Positions 23,467 through 36,068 of a stretch of DNA of 64,000 bases are shown piece by piece. Source of the DNA: Siphonodentalium dalli (lineage: Eukaryota > Mollusca > Scaphopoda > Gadilida > Siphonodentaliidae); assembly GCA_032622095.1 (NCBI GenBank), contig CP136069.1, forward strand, positions 158,153,043 to 158,217,042, in the 5' to 3' direction. The notes under the pieces were generated by a model. That model worked only from the letters and a program-made list of their open reading frames with translations. It made no database searches and was not told the DNA's origin. Each line of letters starts with the position of its first letter. Position 1 is the first letter of the stretch. The position numbers were made by a program, and so were the translations under genes.

Positions 23467-24647
23467 CACAAACAAGCATAATGACCCCCAAATTGCGTCT
23501 ATATAATTGGGATATCACTGTCGTTCAATCTTGTGTCTAAAAGACGTCGATAATCTGTTCATATATATCCACTCTGTAGCACATCCCGATGTTCATGTTC
23601 GATATGTAAACCAAACAGGGAACAATTATTTCGTATTAGCCGCAAAATATGCCGTCGCTATATATACAAAAGCCAGGATTTACAAAATCATATAACCTTG
23701 TTACAATAATACACTGTCCTCGATATAATATCCAACGGATATTGCTATATGAAACAATGGAACAAATTACAACAAATTTCATGGAACTTGACGCTAACGC
23801 CAAACTACGTATACTTTTTGCAGTTGGTGATCGACTTTGTAATAGGGCCCTCAATAATTTTATTCAGACAGCTTCTTATTTAAGACGCGAATAATGTGAC
23901 AATAACGGGCCAATGCTAGACAAGAACTTTATATTTCAGAATTTATGCTTGTATATATTACCCATTGATTACCATACCATGTTATATGTTTGTTTTCTTT
24001 ATTTTCTGTATGTGTACATGTACATGTACATGTATATTGCCATACCCAAATGTATTTGTTTGTGGTCGCGCAATAAAGATATATCTATCTATCTATCTAT
24101 ATATTCCGTCTAATTGATGAAACTCAACAAACAAGGACAAACTACATGAACACTTCATAAATCGCAGCTGCCCTCCTATACCATCACAGCACAAGTATTA
24201 TAATCAAAGAACTAGAAGTACAAACGTTATCCAAACGTTATCCTCAAAATAGTGGACAAATGCACAACAATTATTTTTTTGAATGCCAACTATAGAGTCA
24301 TCAACGAGAAAGGTTGCCTTGATATATAGCTCAATTTGGTAGCATATCAGTTATAACGGTTCTTTTCGGCGATCCCTCATATACAAGTAAACCACAGTAA
24401 TATTCCAAGCAACCCAGAAATTGCAGGCCCTTCTCCCCAAAAGTCGAACATTATCTGCTTATAATATAACTTGTTCTGAATAGATAATCTGCTTAGAATC
24501 GTCTCATTTTCAGTCGAAAATGTGCAGAAAACGAGAGCGATTTAGTCACATTATCGATAGTAGTGAGAGGCGATTTCAAGCAGCTTATATGCGGACAATG
24601 ACATAAGCGCACTTATGCCAACTCGCGACTTCTCAGGTGCACGCTCT
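23467..24647. other. Unassigned DNA with simple repeats
   Basis: GTACAT repeats lie at about 24012-24035 and ATCT repeats at about 24077-24101, following AATAAAGATATATC. The last looks like the tail of a retroelement whose body I cannot define. No gene recognised. Confidence 0.45.
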
Positions 24648-25112
24648 TTAACCCTTTACCCAACAAAACGGCCAAAAACGCCCAAATAAAGCTTCAACAG
24701 CCTAAAATAACTTCTGTCTGTCTCAATAACACCATACAAATATGGATATCATTGGAACCGGTTCATTGACCAACCACATTGTGATGGTTACAGTTATGCC
24801 CTGTGCCAATGCATTCTCTTATATATGCGAGTCGACCTTAGGTCGCCTCGCATATATAAGACAATGCATTGGCCTAAAAAAAAAAATTAACACTTTTTAC
24901 CATTTTTTCTTACATTCTTTAACAATTTTATAATTTGTTCTTACATTTTTTAACAATTGTTATAATATTTTTCTAGATTCTTTGACAATTTTATCATTTT
25001 TAATATGTGTTAAGCCAATGCATTCTCTTATATATGCGAGGCGACCTATGGTCGACTCGCATATATACGAGAATGCATTGGCACAGGGCCGTTCTGTTGG
25101 GTAAAGGGTTAA
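24648..25112. mobile_element. piggyBac-like MITE, copy 3
   Basis: Intact TTAA at both edges with ends TTAACCCTTTACCCAACA and TGTTGGGTAAAGGGTTAA. Hairpins lie at 24805-24872 and 25014-25083. The AT-rich middle is longer than in copy 2 because the 'ttcttacattytttaacaat' segment is repeated. Confidence 0.82.
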
Positions 25113-25610
25113 CATGTGTTTCACCTAATTCACATTATAGGTCGATCATGTGCGTATTGACGTGAGGATATGTTGAGAAATTCATATTCATAGCAACCGT
25201 TTCACTTGATTTATACGTGCTACCCCTTGGAACAAAAGAAGAACTATATCTATGTTGTTTAAGAAACTATGCATCAAACTATATCGCAACTGGAGCTCAC
25301 AATAATGCCAAGTCACTATAATGGTAACTAGACATTTACGTTACTTATCATTAGACACCATGTCTGCAAACTTGTATTCATGCATATGTTTAGATGCTAT
25401 ATGTTGCTGTGGGAGAGGCACAATGACTAATAAGTGCCATAAATTGTTCCCCGATCCATTTGTGATATAAATATATCAATGAAATAAGTTTATTCTAATC
25501 CCATCATCCCAGAAGCAATCTAAACAAAATAGAGTTAAATTAATTTAAGTTAATTGGTTCCATATTAACCGGAGAAACAATTGCGCGTTATTTTGAGGAC
25601 AGAAATTTCA
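25113..25610. other. Unassigned DNA
   Basis: No gene or repeat recognised. Confidence 0.4.
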
Positions 25611-26185
25611 CTGACGAAGCTTCGCATCCACACCTCGGTCCACAACAGCTCGGGATATCGGTTGTGTTGATGCTGTTTTGGACAATCCCATCCTGTTACT
25701 CTTCTATAACATAATTTACGTCCATAATCGTTGGCGTGAGTCATGGTACTTGTATGTTTTCGGATTGGGTCAAATTGATGCCTTGCATGTAAACATACAG
25801 AGCAGCCCGTCCCAAACACGATGAAATCAACATGCGTATATGACTGGTCCGTTGAATGTCAAGGCAACGAGATTTATAAGTAAACAAAGACCTGTGTCCA
25901 GAGAATTTTAATTTGGTTGCGCTATCAGAAACTGTATGTAAACAATATATTAACGATCGTATCTTCACTTTACCTTTTTCCATCATGGTAAATGATATAT
26001 CATTTTGAAGATAGACTAATCGCGGATAACGCAGATTATTAAACTCCACGTGTGCATATAATACGTCTGTTCAACGCAAATTTGTCATTAAAGAGTGACG
26101 TGGCGGGACTCGGTCCAAAACAGCATCAACCCAACCGATATCACTAGCTGTTGTGGACCGAGATGTGGATGCGAAGCTTCGTCAG
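25611..26185. mobile_element. 575-bp TIR element with TCA duplication
   Basis: The first 72 bases, starting CTGACGAAGCTTCGCATCCA, are the near-perfect inverse of the last 75. TCA flanks both ends (25608-25610 and 26186-26188), fitting a 3-bp target duplication. The interior is unique sequence without a convincing gene. It is a non-autonomous DNA transposon of undetermined superfamily. Confidence 0.75.
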
Positions 26186-27686
26186 TCAAGAAGACTTGTT
26201 CTATAATTATTGTTGGAATAATGAGCATGGGTCTCACTTCTGTGTGGATAGTTTGAAACAGCTGATAAGATTTACGACGTAGTTCATTTTTTTAGTATAG
26301 AAAGTCTGTATGTTGGTCTTGCGTGTATTTTGCGACCTATAGTGTACAACTTCTGCACAATGAACAACCAGTAATAAGAATTTTCTATTTATGGTACATT
26401 CGTAATTCTTTTGGACACTCCAAAACCTTTTCGCAGAAGCGACGTCCACGAGCCCCGTTGTGAACAAATAGTAGCGTTTAAAATTTTCGCCACTCACAGT
26501 TAGGAAATATAGTTGTGATTATGCAATCCTTAATTGTGTTGTTACCCCGCCATAGTCAATGACATACGCTCGATGGTTGCATGCCTGCGTGCCAATGTTT
26601 GGCTTCCGTGATTGAACTACGGATATGACAAAATGACAACTGTTTGAAAGTTTTAGTGACGTAGTACCCTATTCGTAATTGTTATCAGTAGTAGTTCATT
26701 ATGCGAAAGGTGCCCATTATGCTTCCTCATAAAGTACGTATACATTATTTTGAGAAGATCAAATGAGACATTTTACGTTTCGCAATGATGCCGCTTCTTC
26801 CGATAAACGTACACTGAACATTCTTCATGGTAGAATCAGATGATGCTGTAGTGATCTTAATCTCGATAAATAAAAAAAAACTATACAGCTTTGTCTCCAT
26901 CATGTGCGTGTGGAAGCCCCATCGAATATGTTTATCACTACTTCTTTGAATGTGTTTACTAAACACAAATAAGACAGGAACTATTCGATAATTTGATATA
27001 ATTTGGCAATATAACCCTGGAAAATCTAGTAATAGGAAACCCCTTAATTAGTGACCGCGATAATACTGAAATGTTCATGGCCGTTCATAAATACATTGCA
27101 CTGCCAGAACGATTCTCGTGAATCCAGTGGACTTGGATCAGTCTTATTACAAAACTTCTTACTTATTACAAAACCTAATACAAAACAAAATTACATACAT
27201 CCTGTATGGGAGTTACCCAATATATAATTTTCTTTGTTGCACTAACTGAAATAATTTATTACTGTTTGTTCGTTTGCCGCATTATACTTTGTTTAGTGAG
27301 GCACCGCCCGACCTGGCCACAACTCCCACCACACATCAGACCATTAATCCAGTACGTATCACGCCCCCTTAGTAACCATTAATCAAATCCCTGAATCATT
27401 TATATATTATAAGATGTACCAAATAACATCGCAGATTATTGTTCTGTTTACAACGCCCCGCCGTTGTCCAACCCGCTCCAATAGTATACACATTATAAAT
27501 ACATCAACTATGCATGCAACTATACATGTATATTCGCCTTGTCAATTACGTCGGTGCCTCTGTAACCCCTCTTTGTTTTATCTGGGAACGGTACAAATCT
27601 AAGTGTCGGCACTTGTGTCCCAATCCCAATTGTTGTATATATAAACATGTATATATGGCAGCCAAATATGTTTAAACTAAATTAAT
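26186..27686. other. Unassigned DNA
   Basis: No protein family, RNA gene or clear repeat is seen. Confidence 0.4.
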
Positions 27687-27965
27687 AACGACGCCGCGCA
27701 ATTAATTAATAATTATATTTATTTTGAAATTGAGTGACTTATAGGCCCTATGGGCCGGGTGTAATTGTCGATTATTGTTGTGTATATACGCATGTATATA
27801 TAACGACGCCGCGCAATTAATTAATAACTATATTTATTTTGAAATTGAGTGACTTATAGGCACTATGGGCCGGGTGTAATTGTCGATTATTGTTGTGTGT
27901 ATACGCATTTATATATGTAACATAATCTCACTATAATAAACAAATATTCAATTCAATTCAATTCA
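27687..27965. repeat. Two 116-bp tandem units ending in (ATTCA)n
   Basis: Units at 27687-27802 and 27803-27917 each read AACGACGCCGCGCAATTAAT, 'gaaattgagtgacttatagg' and TATGGGCCGGGTGTAATTGT. They are followed by CACTATAATAAACAAAT and an ATTCA run at 27944-27965. The simple-repeat end suggests a retroelement 3' end. Confidence 0.65.
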
Positions 27966-28651
27966 ATATTGACTCTTCTTCTATTTGGTACTTGTCCGAG
28001 AATATTTTTCCCAGTTAGTTTAATGGATATACCAATGGGGCTTACCTGAACATAGGCAAGAATGTATCCATCCACACCTTTCAGTTTCACTTTCTATTTA
28101 GTTCTATTCTACTTACAATTATAAGAGTTTATGTTGAAAGTTTGAAAATTAAATTTTCATCAGTTCGCATTCGTCGTAATTCGTCTTTTCAAAATGATGT
28201 ATACTTGATATTTGTTACCTCCAAGAAGCCGTCGACTGATTCATTTATCCGCAATTGTTCGTAGTTTTTGTTCTTTGTGTGTGTTGGCACACGTGGTCGA
28301 ACTTTAAGACATGTAATGTGGTCTCACGCAGTGTAACTGTATACAATGTATAAGGCCAAATGATAGGTTTTTAGATGTCGACAAAATTGAGACATCCCAT
28401 TCTGAGCTCAAGCATGCGATCATGTGAATTGACTAATGGAATAATTGATAGAAATTAAATCTAAAACTCGTCTCGTGACACATGTAAAATGAACAGTCTG
28501 AAAAATGTACATAATCTTTAGTGTCAGTCCTGGTCAATAACTGAGTTAGACATGATGTTAATTCATTAGAGACATTCAAGATAGTGTATGCAATGTGGTG
28601 TTATTGACCAAATCTTTATGAACTAATATTATAAGTAAAGCTGATACTTAC

Positions 28652-28777
28652 GGTATGGTGTCATTCTGAATGCTGTCACTTGACTCACACCTGATAGAAG
28701 ACCGATTGTATAGGACAGATAATATCTCAAAATTAGAATGGCATTGATCTGCATACTGATTTCGGTTTCGTCTCAAC
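28652..28777 (-). CDS. Weak candidate exon, Cys-containing
   Basis: An open minus-strand segment of 126 bases is bounded by an acceptor (GCACTTTCAG) and a strong donor (GTAAGT). It would be a symmetric phase 2-2 exon with two Cys (NRNQYADQCHSNFEILSVLY, then SSIRCESSD). No family is recognised, and its phases do not fit the lectin exons directly. Confidence 0.22.
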
Positions 28778-29084
28778 CTGAAAGTGCAATATGTATGTTC
28801 CGTTATTGGTGGTACATGTATTTCCACGCATGATGATATGAACACACATGAGTGATTTGCATTGTGCGACATTGAACATGTAAATACTGCACCAAAATCG
28901 TTCTATATATATTCTAAGTTTGCCTGAAAAAAATGCTTTGAGTTTGTTGCAAATAATTATAAAAACAGATGCTCATGTCCATGAGTATGCGTGTATTTAT
29001 TTGCTTATTGTGGCTTAACGCGGTTTTGGTCGGTAGTGTATGTCGCGACCAGAAACATTGAACTTAGTCATTACCGTTTTAGAA

Positions 29085-29360
29085 ACTGTTCACCTGTTTG
29101 TTTTGATCAAAACCAAATTGTATGAATATTGGTTTTGATCAAAACCAAAATTGGTTTTGAAATTTTGTTCCATATATGTAACCAAATTAGGTTTTGATCA
29201 AAACCAAATACCAAGCGTCAATTGGTTTTGATCAAAACCCAAACTGGTTTTATATATGAAACCAATTCTGGTTTTGATCAAAACCAATTTTGGTATTGAT
29301 CAGAAATTTCAAAACCAATTTTGGTTATCAAAACCAATTGTAATGAGTATTTGGTTTTAA
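29085..29360. repeat. Minisatellite of a palindromic unit TTGGTTTTGATCAAAACCAA
   Basis: About ten whole or partial copies of the self-complementary 20-mer are separated by short spacers such as 'tatatatgaaacc' and 'tgtatgaata'. The array can fold in many ways. Confidence 0.8.
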
Positions 29361-29378
29361 AAAGTGCCTTAAAGGGCA

Positions 29379-29711
29379 CTGTACACTAAATTTAGCCAGT
29401 TATGGGACCATCTCCTTTTATACTCAAAAGAATATATGCAATAAATGGATGAATTTGAGCTATGCATTAGTACAAAATACACTCATGTGCTATATGAACA
29501 ATGCAACAATATGGTAATTATAATGAAAATGAATTTATGACTCAATTCATAAATTCATTTTCATTATAATATTACCATGTTGTTTGCATCGTTCATAGAA
29601 TACATCGGTGTATTTGTACTAATACATAGCTCAAATTCATTCATTTGTTGCATATATTCTGCTCAGTATAAGAGGTGATATTCCCATAAATAGTCCAATT
29701 TAGTGTATAAC
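29379..29711. mobile_element. Foldback MITE, full-length imperfect hairpin
   Basis: The edges are inverted (TACACTAAATT). The arms match inward through ATATATGCAATAAATG, 'gaatttgagctatg' and 'tagtacaaaatac'. They close at a perfect centre, 'ttataatgaaaatgaattta', on 'tgactcaattca'. Non-coding. Confidence 0.75.
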
Positions 29712-31042
29712 ACCCCCTCTAACCCTTTGATGACTGGATAATCATTTATTTCTCTTTGAGAAACAAGTATATACTCATCGATCAGTATCCAATTACCAAA
29801 TGGTTGAAGTAATTTAAAGTGTTTACCCTCCAATCAGTGTTTACTAACTCTGCATTTATCCCAGAGAATCCCTGCAAACTAACATTATGCTGTTCCATTA
29901 CATATATTTTAGGAATCGATTACGGGTCAAAATCCATTGAGATAGCAAATGGTTAATTATATAAGCCTTTTGACTCAGTATGCTATACAGAGCTAATCAC
30001 TAGCATACTATGGGTTTTCAGATTTCTATATTATGGCTACCCCAGCTTGGACTAGCTAGTCTCAATGTTTGAAAAATACATCCAATTCATACCCTCCCCA
30101 CAAACATATACATGCTTATGTGTTCATTCTGTCAATACAAGCCATTATATACATATAGTGCACATGCCTGCACTGTTACAAAATGTAAAAATTACAACAG
30201 AAACAGCCGGCAGCTGTTAGAGCGTCTGTTTCTGTCATAATAATTACAGTTACTCTATGAACAGAAAATTGTATATTATACTAAAACCCATTATATGTCA
30301 CGGTTTCTCTCGTAAACAGAAAATAAACGATGATCACTGTATATTATATGAAGGAAATGTTTTTTATGCTTATTTTCTGTTTAAAGTCTTGAAATTATTG
30401 TGATAGAAACAGTTGGTCCCAAAACTGGCAAATGTTTCTTCACCCCACATAATTTTGCAGTGACTTTTTTAAGAGTGCATGCTGGTATAGAACTGAAATC
30501 CGCAAGATGTGGCAAACTACAAGTATAATTTTCATGAAATCACAAACGCCTGAGGACCATTTAATTGGTGTCAGTAATCTTAAATTGAGGCATGTAATTT
30601 GCCTGCATATGTGAGGTCCTCCCTCCAATTATGAATCATATCATAAGTGAGCAAAGACGAAGGAAACGTGGCCAAATAATATAATTCGGTGCATCTATGA
30701 ATGACATTTTAAGACAAACATGAATGGATGTCTTTATGCATGTAAATGAAGACACAGTGAGTTTTTGGAATTTAAACTTTAATTCAAACTTTTCCAGCAG
30801 GAAAATAGTTCATATCCCAGCCATTCTTCCAAAGCAATGTCTATTCCTGTCTTCTGTGCACATCTCACCATTGCAATAATGTCAATGAATTAACACCAAA
30901 TATACAGTTTATCATACATCTGCTTATATTGACCTTTCCCCAAGAATGAGAGCTTATCTGATTCTTCACTTGCCATGCAGTAGTATTTAAATATATGTAG
31001 CAGAGAATATACTTGACTGCATAGCATCATTATAGCACTAAC
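29712..31042. other. Unassigned DNA
   Basis: Around 30195-30395 the words 'aacagaaaat' and 'ttctgtt' recur in both orientations and may be a decayed foldback. No gene recognised. Confidence 0.4.
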
Positions 31043-31208
31043 GTGTCACAGGCTGCATCCCACTTGTATAATGTGGTACAATATTTATGTCCGAAAAGTT
31101 GATGAATAAGATATTGTATCTGCACAGATAACACACTGTTACACACATCCCTCCTCTGTATGATGTGCACATTCTGGTTCTAAAGTTTCCAATGCCAGTG
31201 AGCACACT
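31043..31208 (-). CDS. Candidate exon, phase 0 to phase 1
   Basis: An open minus-strand segment of 166 bases lies between a strong acceptor (CTTTTCTTTTCAG) and a GTTAGT donor. It encodes a Cys-containing stretch (MCTSYRGGMCVTVCYLCRYN, then FINFSDINIVPH). Its phase-1 donor fits the acceptor phase of the lectin exon at 22576-22762, so it could be the preceding exon. No domain is recognised and the evidence is splice signals plus an open frame only. Confidence 0.3.
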
Positions 31209-31324
31209 CTGAAAAGAAAAGCATAACAAACTATTTTTAAGAAAAGTAAAATTTAAAGATGTATATGTATTGTGGACTTATTCCATTGAACAAGAGTATT
31301 GTTAGGGAATTGCAAAATACACCC

Positions 31325-31465
31325 ATGGTAATTTCAACAAAGAACCTTAACTCTGTTGAAATTGACGCGCTGAACCCAAACTCGAACTTGACCTGTAATT
31401 TGTGCTAGTAAACACACCCATTCCAAATTTCATTCTATTCAGTTGAGATTATGCAAGTATTATAT
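31325..31465. repeat. Single diverged unit of the 21885-22175 repeat family
   Basis: Shared blocks are 'gaacttgacctgta', GTGCTAGTAAACAC and 'aaatttcattctattcagtt'. Confidence 0.55.
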
Positions 31466-31556
31466 ACAGGCTTTTATAGAGAATCAAGTACTGACAAATA
31501 CCAAAAATAACCATAACAGTTTTATTCCCAAAATTTGGATAAACATACATATGGTT

Positions 31557-31634
31557 AATAAAATTGCCATTATACAATGTTGTGTATGGTATGTGTTTAC
31601 TTTACACATCATTGTATAATAATTTTATAATAAC
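31557..31634. repeat. AT-rich hairpin with about 24-bp arms
   Basis: AAAATTGCCATTATACAATG pairs with CATTGTATAATAATTTT with one three-base bulge, and the stem continues through TTGTGTA/TACACAT. The loop is about 20 bases. It could be a tiny MITE or a microRNA-like hairpin. There is no independent support for either. Confidence 0.4.
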
Positions 31635-31639
31635 ATAAT

Positions 31640-34165
31640 ACATCCCGTATTTTTAAATGGGCATACACGGGTGTATATAAACAATCAATTAGTGTCCAAA
31701 CACTATCCCCACCGGAATTATTTAGCAAAAACCTAATATTAGGAACTAAAGTTCCAACCATATGTACAGTACCATTTCAGAGAACGCAATGGTTGAACTA
31801 CACACAATTGTGCATTTTTACTACTTTATCAGGGCGCCTTTAATATTGTGTATAAACATTAGGGAAATGATTGCTCCAATAATAGTCACTGCGTTTAATT
31901 CGTTTATAACAATGGTGCAGCTTTTCAACTATATGGATATCAAATTTAAGATAACTTATTTTGGCCTGATTATTTCTTATTCCTTCCGAGAACACCTCAG
32001 TGGAGAGTATCACATCACTATACATTCACATCAGATTATTGAATAATTATTAGGGTAATTATAAGGCCATCATGGCTATGGTTAATTAAGTTTATGTTTA
32101 GCGTCATCCAGTATTCTATCAATTAAAATACAAAATGCGGTGGTTATTCACCCTACCCTTTTTTTGGTTCTCCTGCTACCTTAAACATAGGTATTACTTT
32201 AATTAGCCTTCATCCATACATGTACCTTTATACTTAGAAACACTGAAACAAACACTCTGCTGGACATTATACATTGGAATTCTTTATAATTTGTTTGAAC
32301 TGTTTTCAACACAGGTACAGAACATAGATTCCCATTCATTCATATGTAGGAATGTTCACATAATTTCAGGAAATATACAACATAATTAGATTTTTTGTTA
32401 AAGATGCACAATCAGATTTGAAGGTCCCCGTAGGATTCAGTTACGACATGAACAACAACGACGGAAGTTTACATCAAAACATCAAAAGGCAATTTAGTTA
32501 TTCAAATTAGGTCATTACTAATAAATACTTACACCAGGGGGAAGTCGGAAAATGTTCAGACTTGTATCATACTTTTTCAATGATGACCATTTATTCGGAC
32601 CTACCAATCCCTCGACCCAATTTGTTTTCCATTTTTAAATAAAAAAAATATTTTTTCTGACAATTTTGATTCACACCAACCCTCCAATAAATAAATCACG
32701 AAATAATTATTTTTCAGAAGAATATTAGAATTTTAATCTTCACCATTTATTGTCCGTTTCTTATCAACTACCTGTTACAGGTTGGTGTAAGTGATAACCT
32801 CAGTTTGACACGACAGTGATTGCCTATGCAATGTGTCCATGCATTTTATCTTCGGAGTGACATACAGGTAGACATACATACTGCAGTTTTCAAAATTGGC
32901 TATGACCATAAGCAAATTAAGGAGTGTAAAGCGCCCTGGTAACATGCGGAATCTAACATGCCACAGCATTAATTTTGCTATGGGATATTTTTCAAAATTT
33001 CAAGAGCTGCATACTGTGGGTATTTAATGAGGCTGCAGTATATGGAATAATACCATGAGCATTATACATGTAGCTATTCTGTCGTATATGGCAGAATAGC
33101 CAACATTGGTTATGGCTATTCCGCCGTATATGGTAAATGTAACAACTGACGGCTTTTACTCTAATAAAAGGTCGAGCAGTCCAGAATAAGCATTTTATAT
33201 GACTTAATCGACAATTATAGATCAACAAGACAATTGTTCGAACAGACCCTACGTGTATGTAGGCTACAGATAAGATGCAAAATTTAACAGCGTTGGTTCG
33301 AACACGCCTTGTGTCATCGAATTCATGAAGGTTGCAATTGAAGTGCAATGATCTCAGCAGATATGGGAGATAATGACCAGAATCTACTGTTATTCAGTCT
33401 ATAAAGATAGTTAGTGCGTAACGGTACCGGCTTAAGAGCAGTAAACCGATCTCTGGCCTCCAGCGCTAAAGAATGGTATACCGCTCTTCAGCCACTCCGT
33501 TAAAAATATCCCGACGGACAATACGTCCAATGAAATCGACGTCATGTTTCGGCACGTGCGGTGAAGTCAAAATTTCACGCCAACGTATACAACATAATAG
33601 TTCGAGAGGCTATGCTGCCATATACGGCAGAATAGCCTTTACGATTTAATAATTTTACAACAAGAAATAATACTGACTCTCTACAGGCACTGATGTTAAA
33701 ATTTTATTAATTCTAAGTTTTATGGCCGACATAGTTGAATAATATGGAGAACAATTTGTTTGAGCGCATTTACGTATATTTCTGGAAGAAGTCAGTGAAA
33801 TTATGCCAGGCTGAACAATATTCGAGGTGGATATAAAAAATCATAGACTTGATAACTCTGAAGCTACATGTATGACGGGTGAGTTCCTCGACACAAATCA
33901 ATTATTTTATTTTACTCCCGAAGCTGAAGAAATAGTAATTTAGGATCCTCAAATAGATTATGCACATTTAAATTGATTAGTATTTATATTAACACTTACG
34001 GTTGTAAATAGAAAACTTCAATTTGGTCCAGTGTACTATGTACGTCTTCCAATCAGTTTTACTACCACAGCAGGACATCGTCTTAGCTGATCATAAACTA
34101 GGACCGTTATGTGTCCTCTCTAAAATATTACATACAGGTGTTATAAAATGACATGCACTATATAG
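31640..34165. other. Unassigned DNA with a repeated GTATATGGCAGAATAG motif
   Basis: The motif CGTATATGGCAGAATAGCC and its inverse occur at 33080-33132 and again near 33613-33640. They form local palindromes of CTATTCTG/CAGAATAG type. Frames give no recognised protein. Confidence 0.4.
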
Positions 34166-34167
34166 TA

Positions 34168-34343
34168 CAGTAATGCTCTAAATAATCGACTCCTTAACCA
34201 CATAAGAATTATGGGTAACTTTTCAGGATTTAGTCGGAAATATGGCTTGTTGCCATTCATTGGAAAGCTCTCAGTGACTAAATCCTGAAAAGTTACCCAT
34301 AATTCTGCTGTGGTTAAGGAGTCAATTATTTAGAGCATTGCTG
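34168..34343. mobile_element. Tc1/mariner-like foldback MITE, copy 1
   Basis: It begins CAGTAATGCTCTAAATAAT and ends with the inverse, flanked by TA at both sides (34166-34167 and 34344-34345). Arms of about 70 bases ('aacttttcaggatttagtc' near the centre) fold back on themselves. CAGT ends and TA flanks are typical of mariner-type MITEs. Confidence 0.75.
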
Positions 34344-34399
34344 TATATGAAATGTCATGTACATAGATTTACTTCAAATATTGTTCTGGACATCAAACT

Positions 34400-35869
34400 A
34401 TTCAACGTTCTGCCTTACACATAGACTTCAAACAAAGGCATGTTGATTGTTAGTAAAATACCTAGCGGGGAGGGGGTTGGAGGGTCAGTAGGCCTATGTT
34501 TAAGCGATACATGTATGTATCTTTAAGACTTTGAGACTGAGCATAGTGGGAATCACTACATATTAATAATAATTTATATCTACACTTCACTGTTAATGAA
34601 TCATGCTAAATCGCACATTCAGTTATAGACATAATCTAAATCTAAATGACTTAAACTGGATGTGCGATTTAGCATACATATTTGCACTTTAGCACAAATA
34701 GACGCAATTATTTGTGCTTCAGTGTAATTATTTGTGATTCAGCTCAAATGAGGAATACATTTGAAAAAAGCCTCCCATAGATGCCTCTCTGACTGTCTGA
34801 CATGACATGCAAGGACTATAAAACGAGCTGAGACGAACATGCTGGCACCGACAGAGGGTGTCAGTTAACAAGGTTAAAAAAATATTTTTGAGACCCACGA
34901 CCACGTTGGACACCCACCCCTCCAATACAAGTCCCCCCCCCCGGGGAAAATTGGGGACCCACTCAAAAGTTTGATTAAAAATGGTGAAAATAGCAGGATA
35001 AGGCATAGCCCCTGATTAATAACTCAGTTTCACACACCCGAACAAGTACATAATATGTCTTTAAATTCCAGGAAATAAGGTGTTAACTTATAGAACTATT
35101 ATTCACTTCCCATGGGCTGAATTATTATAACTCCTACGTTTAAATCCAAGTTACGTAATCAATCATTCCCATTCAATACCACCCGGGAATAATGAGCTGT
35201 CCCGCGGTTTCAGTAGATTAAACATAGCGCAGAATGAAGAAAGCGTAAATTGCAATATATTGCGCTGCAGTTTCAATAAATGATAACATGGGATTAATCC
35301 ACATAAAGGGTATATAAGCATACACAATCACATGCCAGTCATTGAAACATACTAGTCATTTTAAAGTTGTTGATTATTGTGTGTGGCGCATGCAATGTAT
35401 ATAAGTCTTGCAATATATTATCGGGCGACACCTAATAGTCCAAAGCTGCAACACTTAATCTATGAGCTACTCCAGCCCCCCGCCCCCCGCACATGTCTCC
35501 TAACACTAATCCGGTGCATGTGATTCTTTTTTCAACGAAATACAGTGTAAAGAAACCAAATAGTTTATTCATATTCCAATAAAGGTAAAATGTTGTGAAT
35601 GTACCTGGTAGCAGTCCGCTGTGACATGTAACCGTGATCCTACATTCTTCAAGGTTTACCGATTATGAAAAAAACTACGTTAATGGTATTGAAAATCTTA
35701 CTGATTATAATATGTATGCTGAAATACCGCCCAGCCCTAAAGTATACCATTCACTAAATTCAAACTTCAATATGCTTCAGTTACATGTTCATGTAGCCTA
35801 CTGCAGCTGCCGACAGTCGGACAGGCCATGTAGGCAAAGCCCGTGAAACTTGAAGCTGCAGTTCAGGTG
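34400..35869. other. Unassigned DNA with a small TTAGC...TTTGTGC repeat block
   Basis: At 34598-34750 there are inverted GATTTAGCAT and TTTGTGCTTCAG-like words, probably a distant relative of the TTAAGC arrays further right. C-rich tracts lie at 34934-34945 and 35475-35490. No gene recognised. Confidence 0.4.
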
Positions 35870-36068
35870 CAGTAATGCTATAAATAATCAACCCCTTAAC
35901 CACAGCAGAATTATGGGTAACTTTTCAGGATTTAGTCGGAAATATGGCTTGTTGCCATTCATCGGAAAGCTCTCTCCGAGAGGCAACAAGCCATATTACC
36001 GACTAAATCCTGAAAAGTTACCCATAATTCTGCTGTGGTTAAGAAATCGATTACTTAGAGCATTACTG
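35870..36068. mobile_element. Tc1/mariner-like foldback MITE, copy 2
   Basis: Same family as 34168-34343, with longer arms: the loop-proximal part ATATGGCTTGTTGCC is matched by GGCAACAAGCCATAT on the other side. The ends are CAGTAATGCT and AGCATTACTG. The right flank is TA and the left is TG. Confidence 0.75.

Noticed and set aside
29085-29360. CRISPR-like array
   Set aside because: Repeats are self-complementary with irregular, short spacers, the genome is animal, and there are no cas genes.
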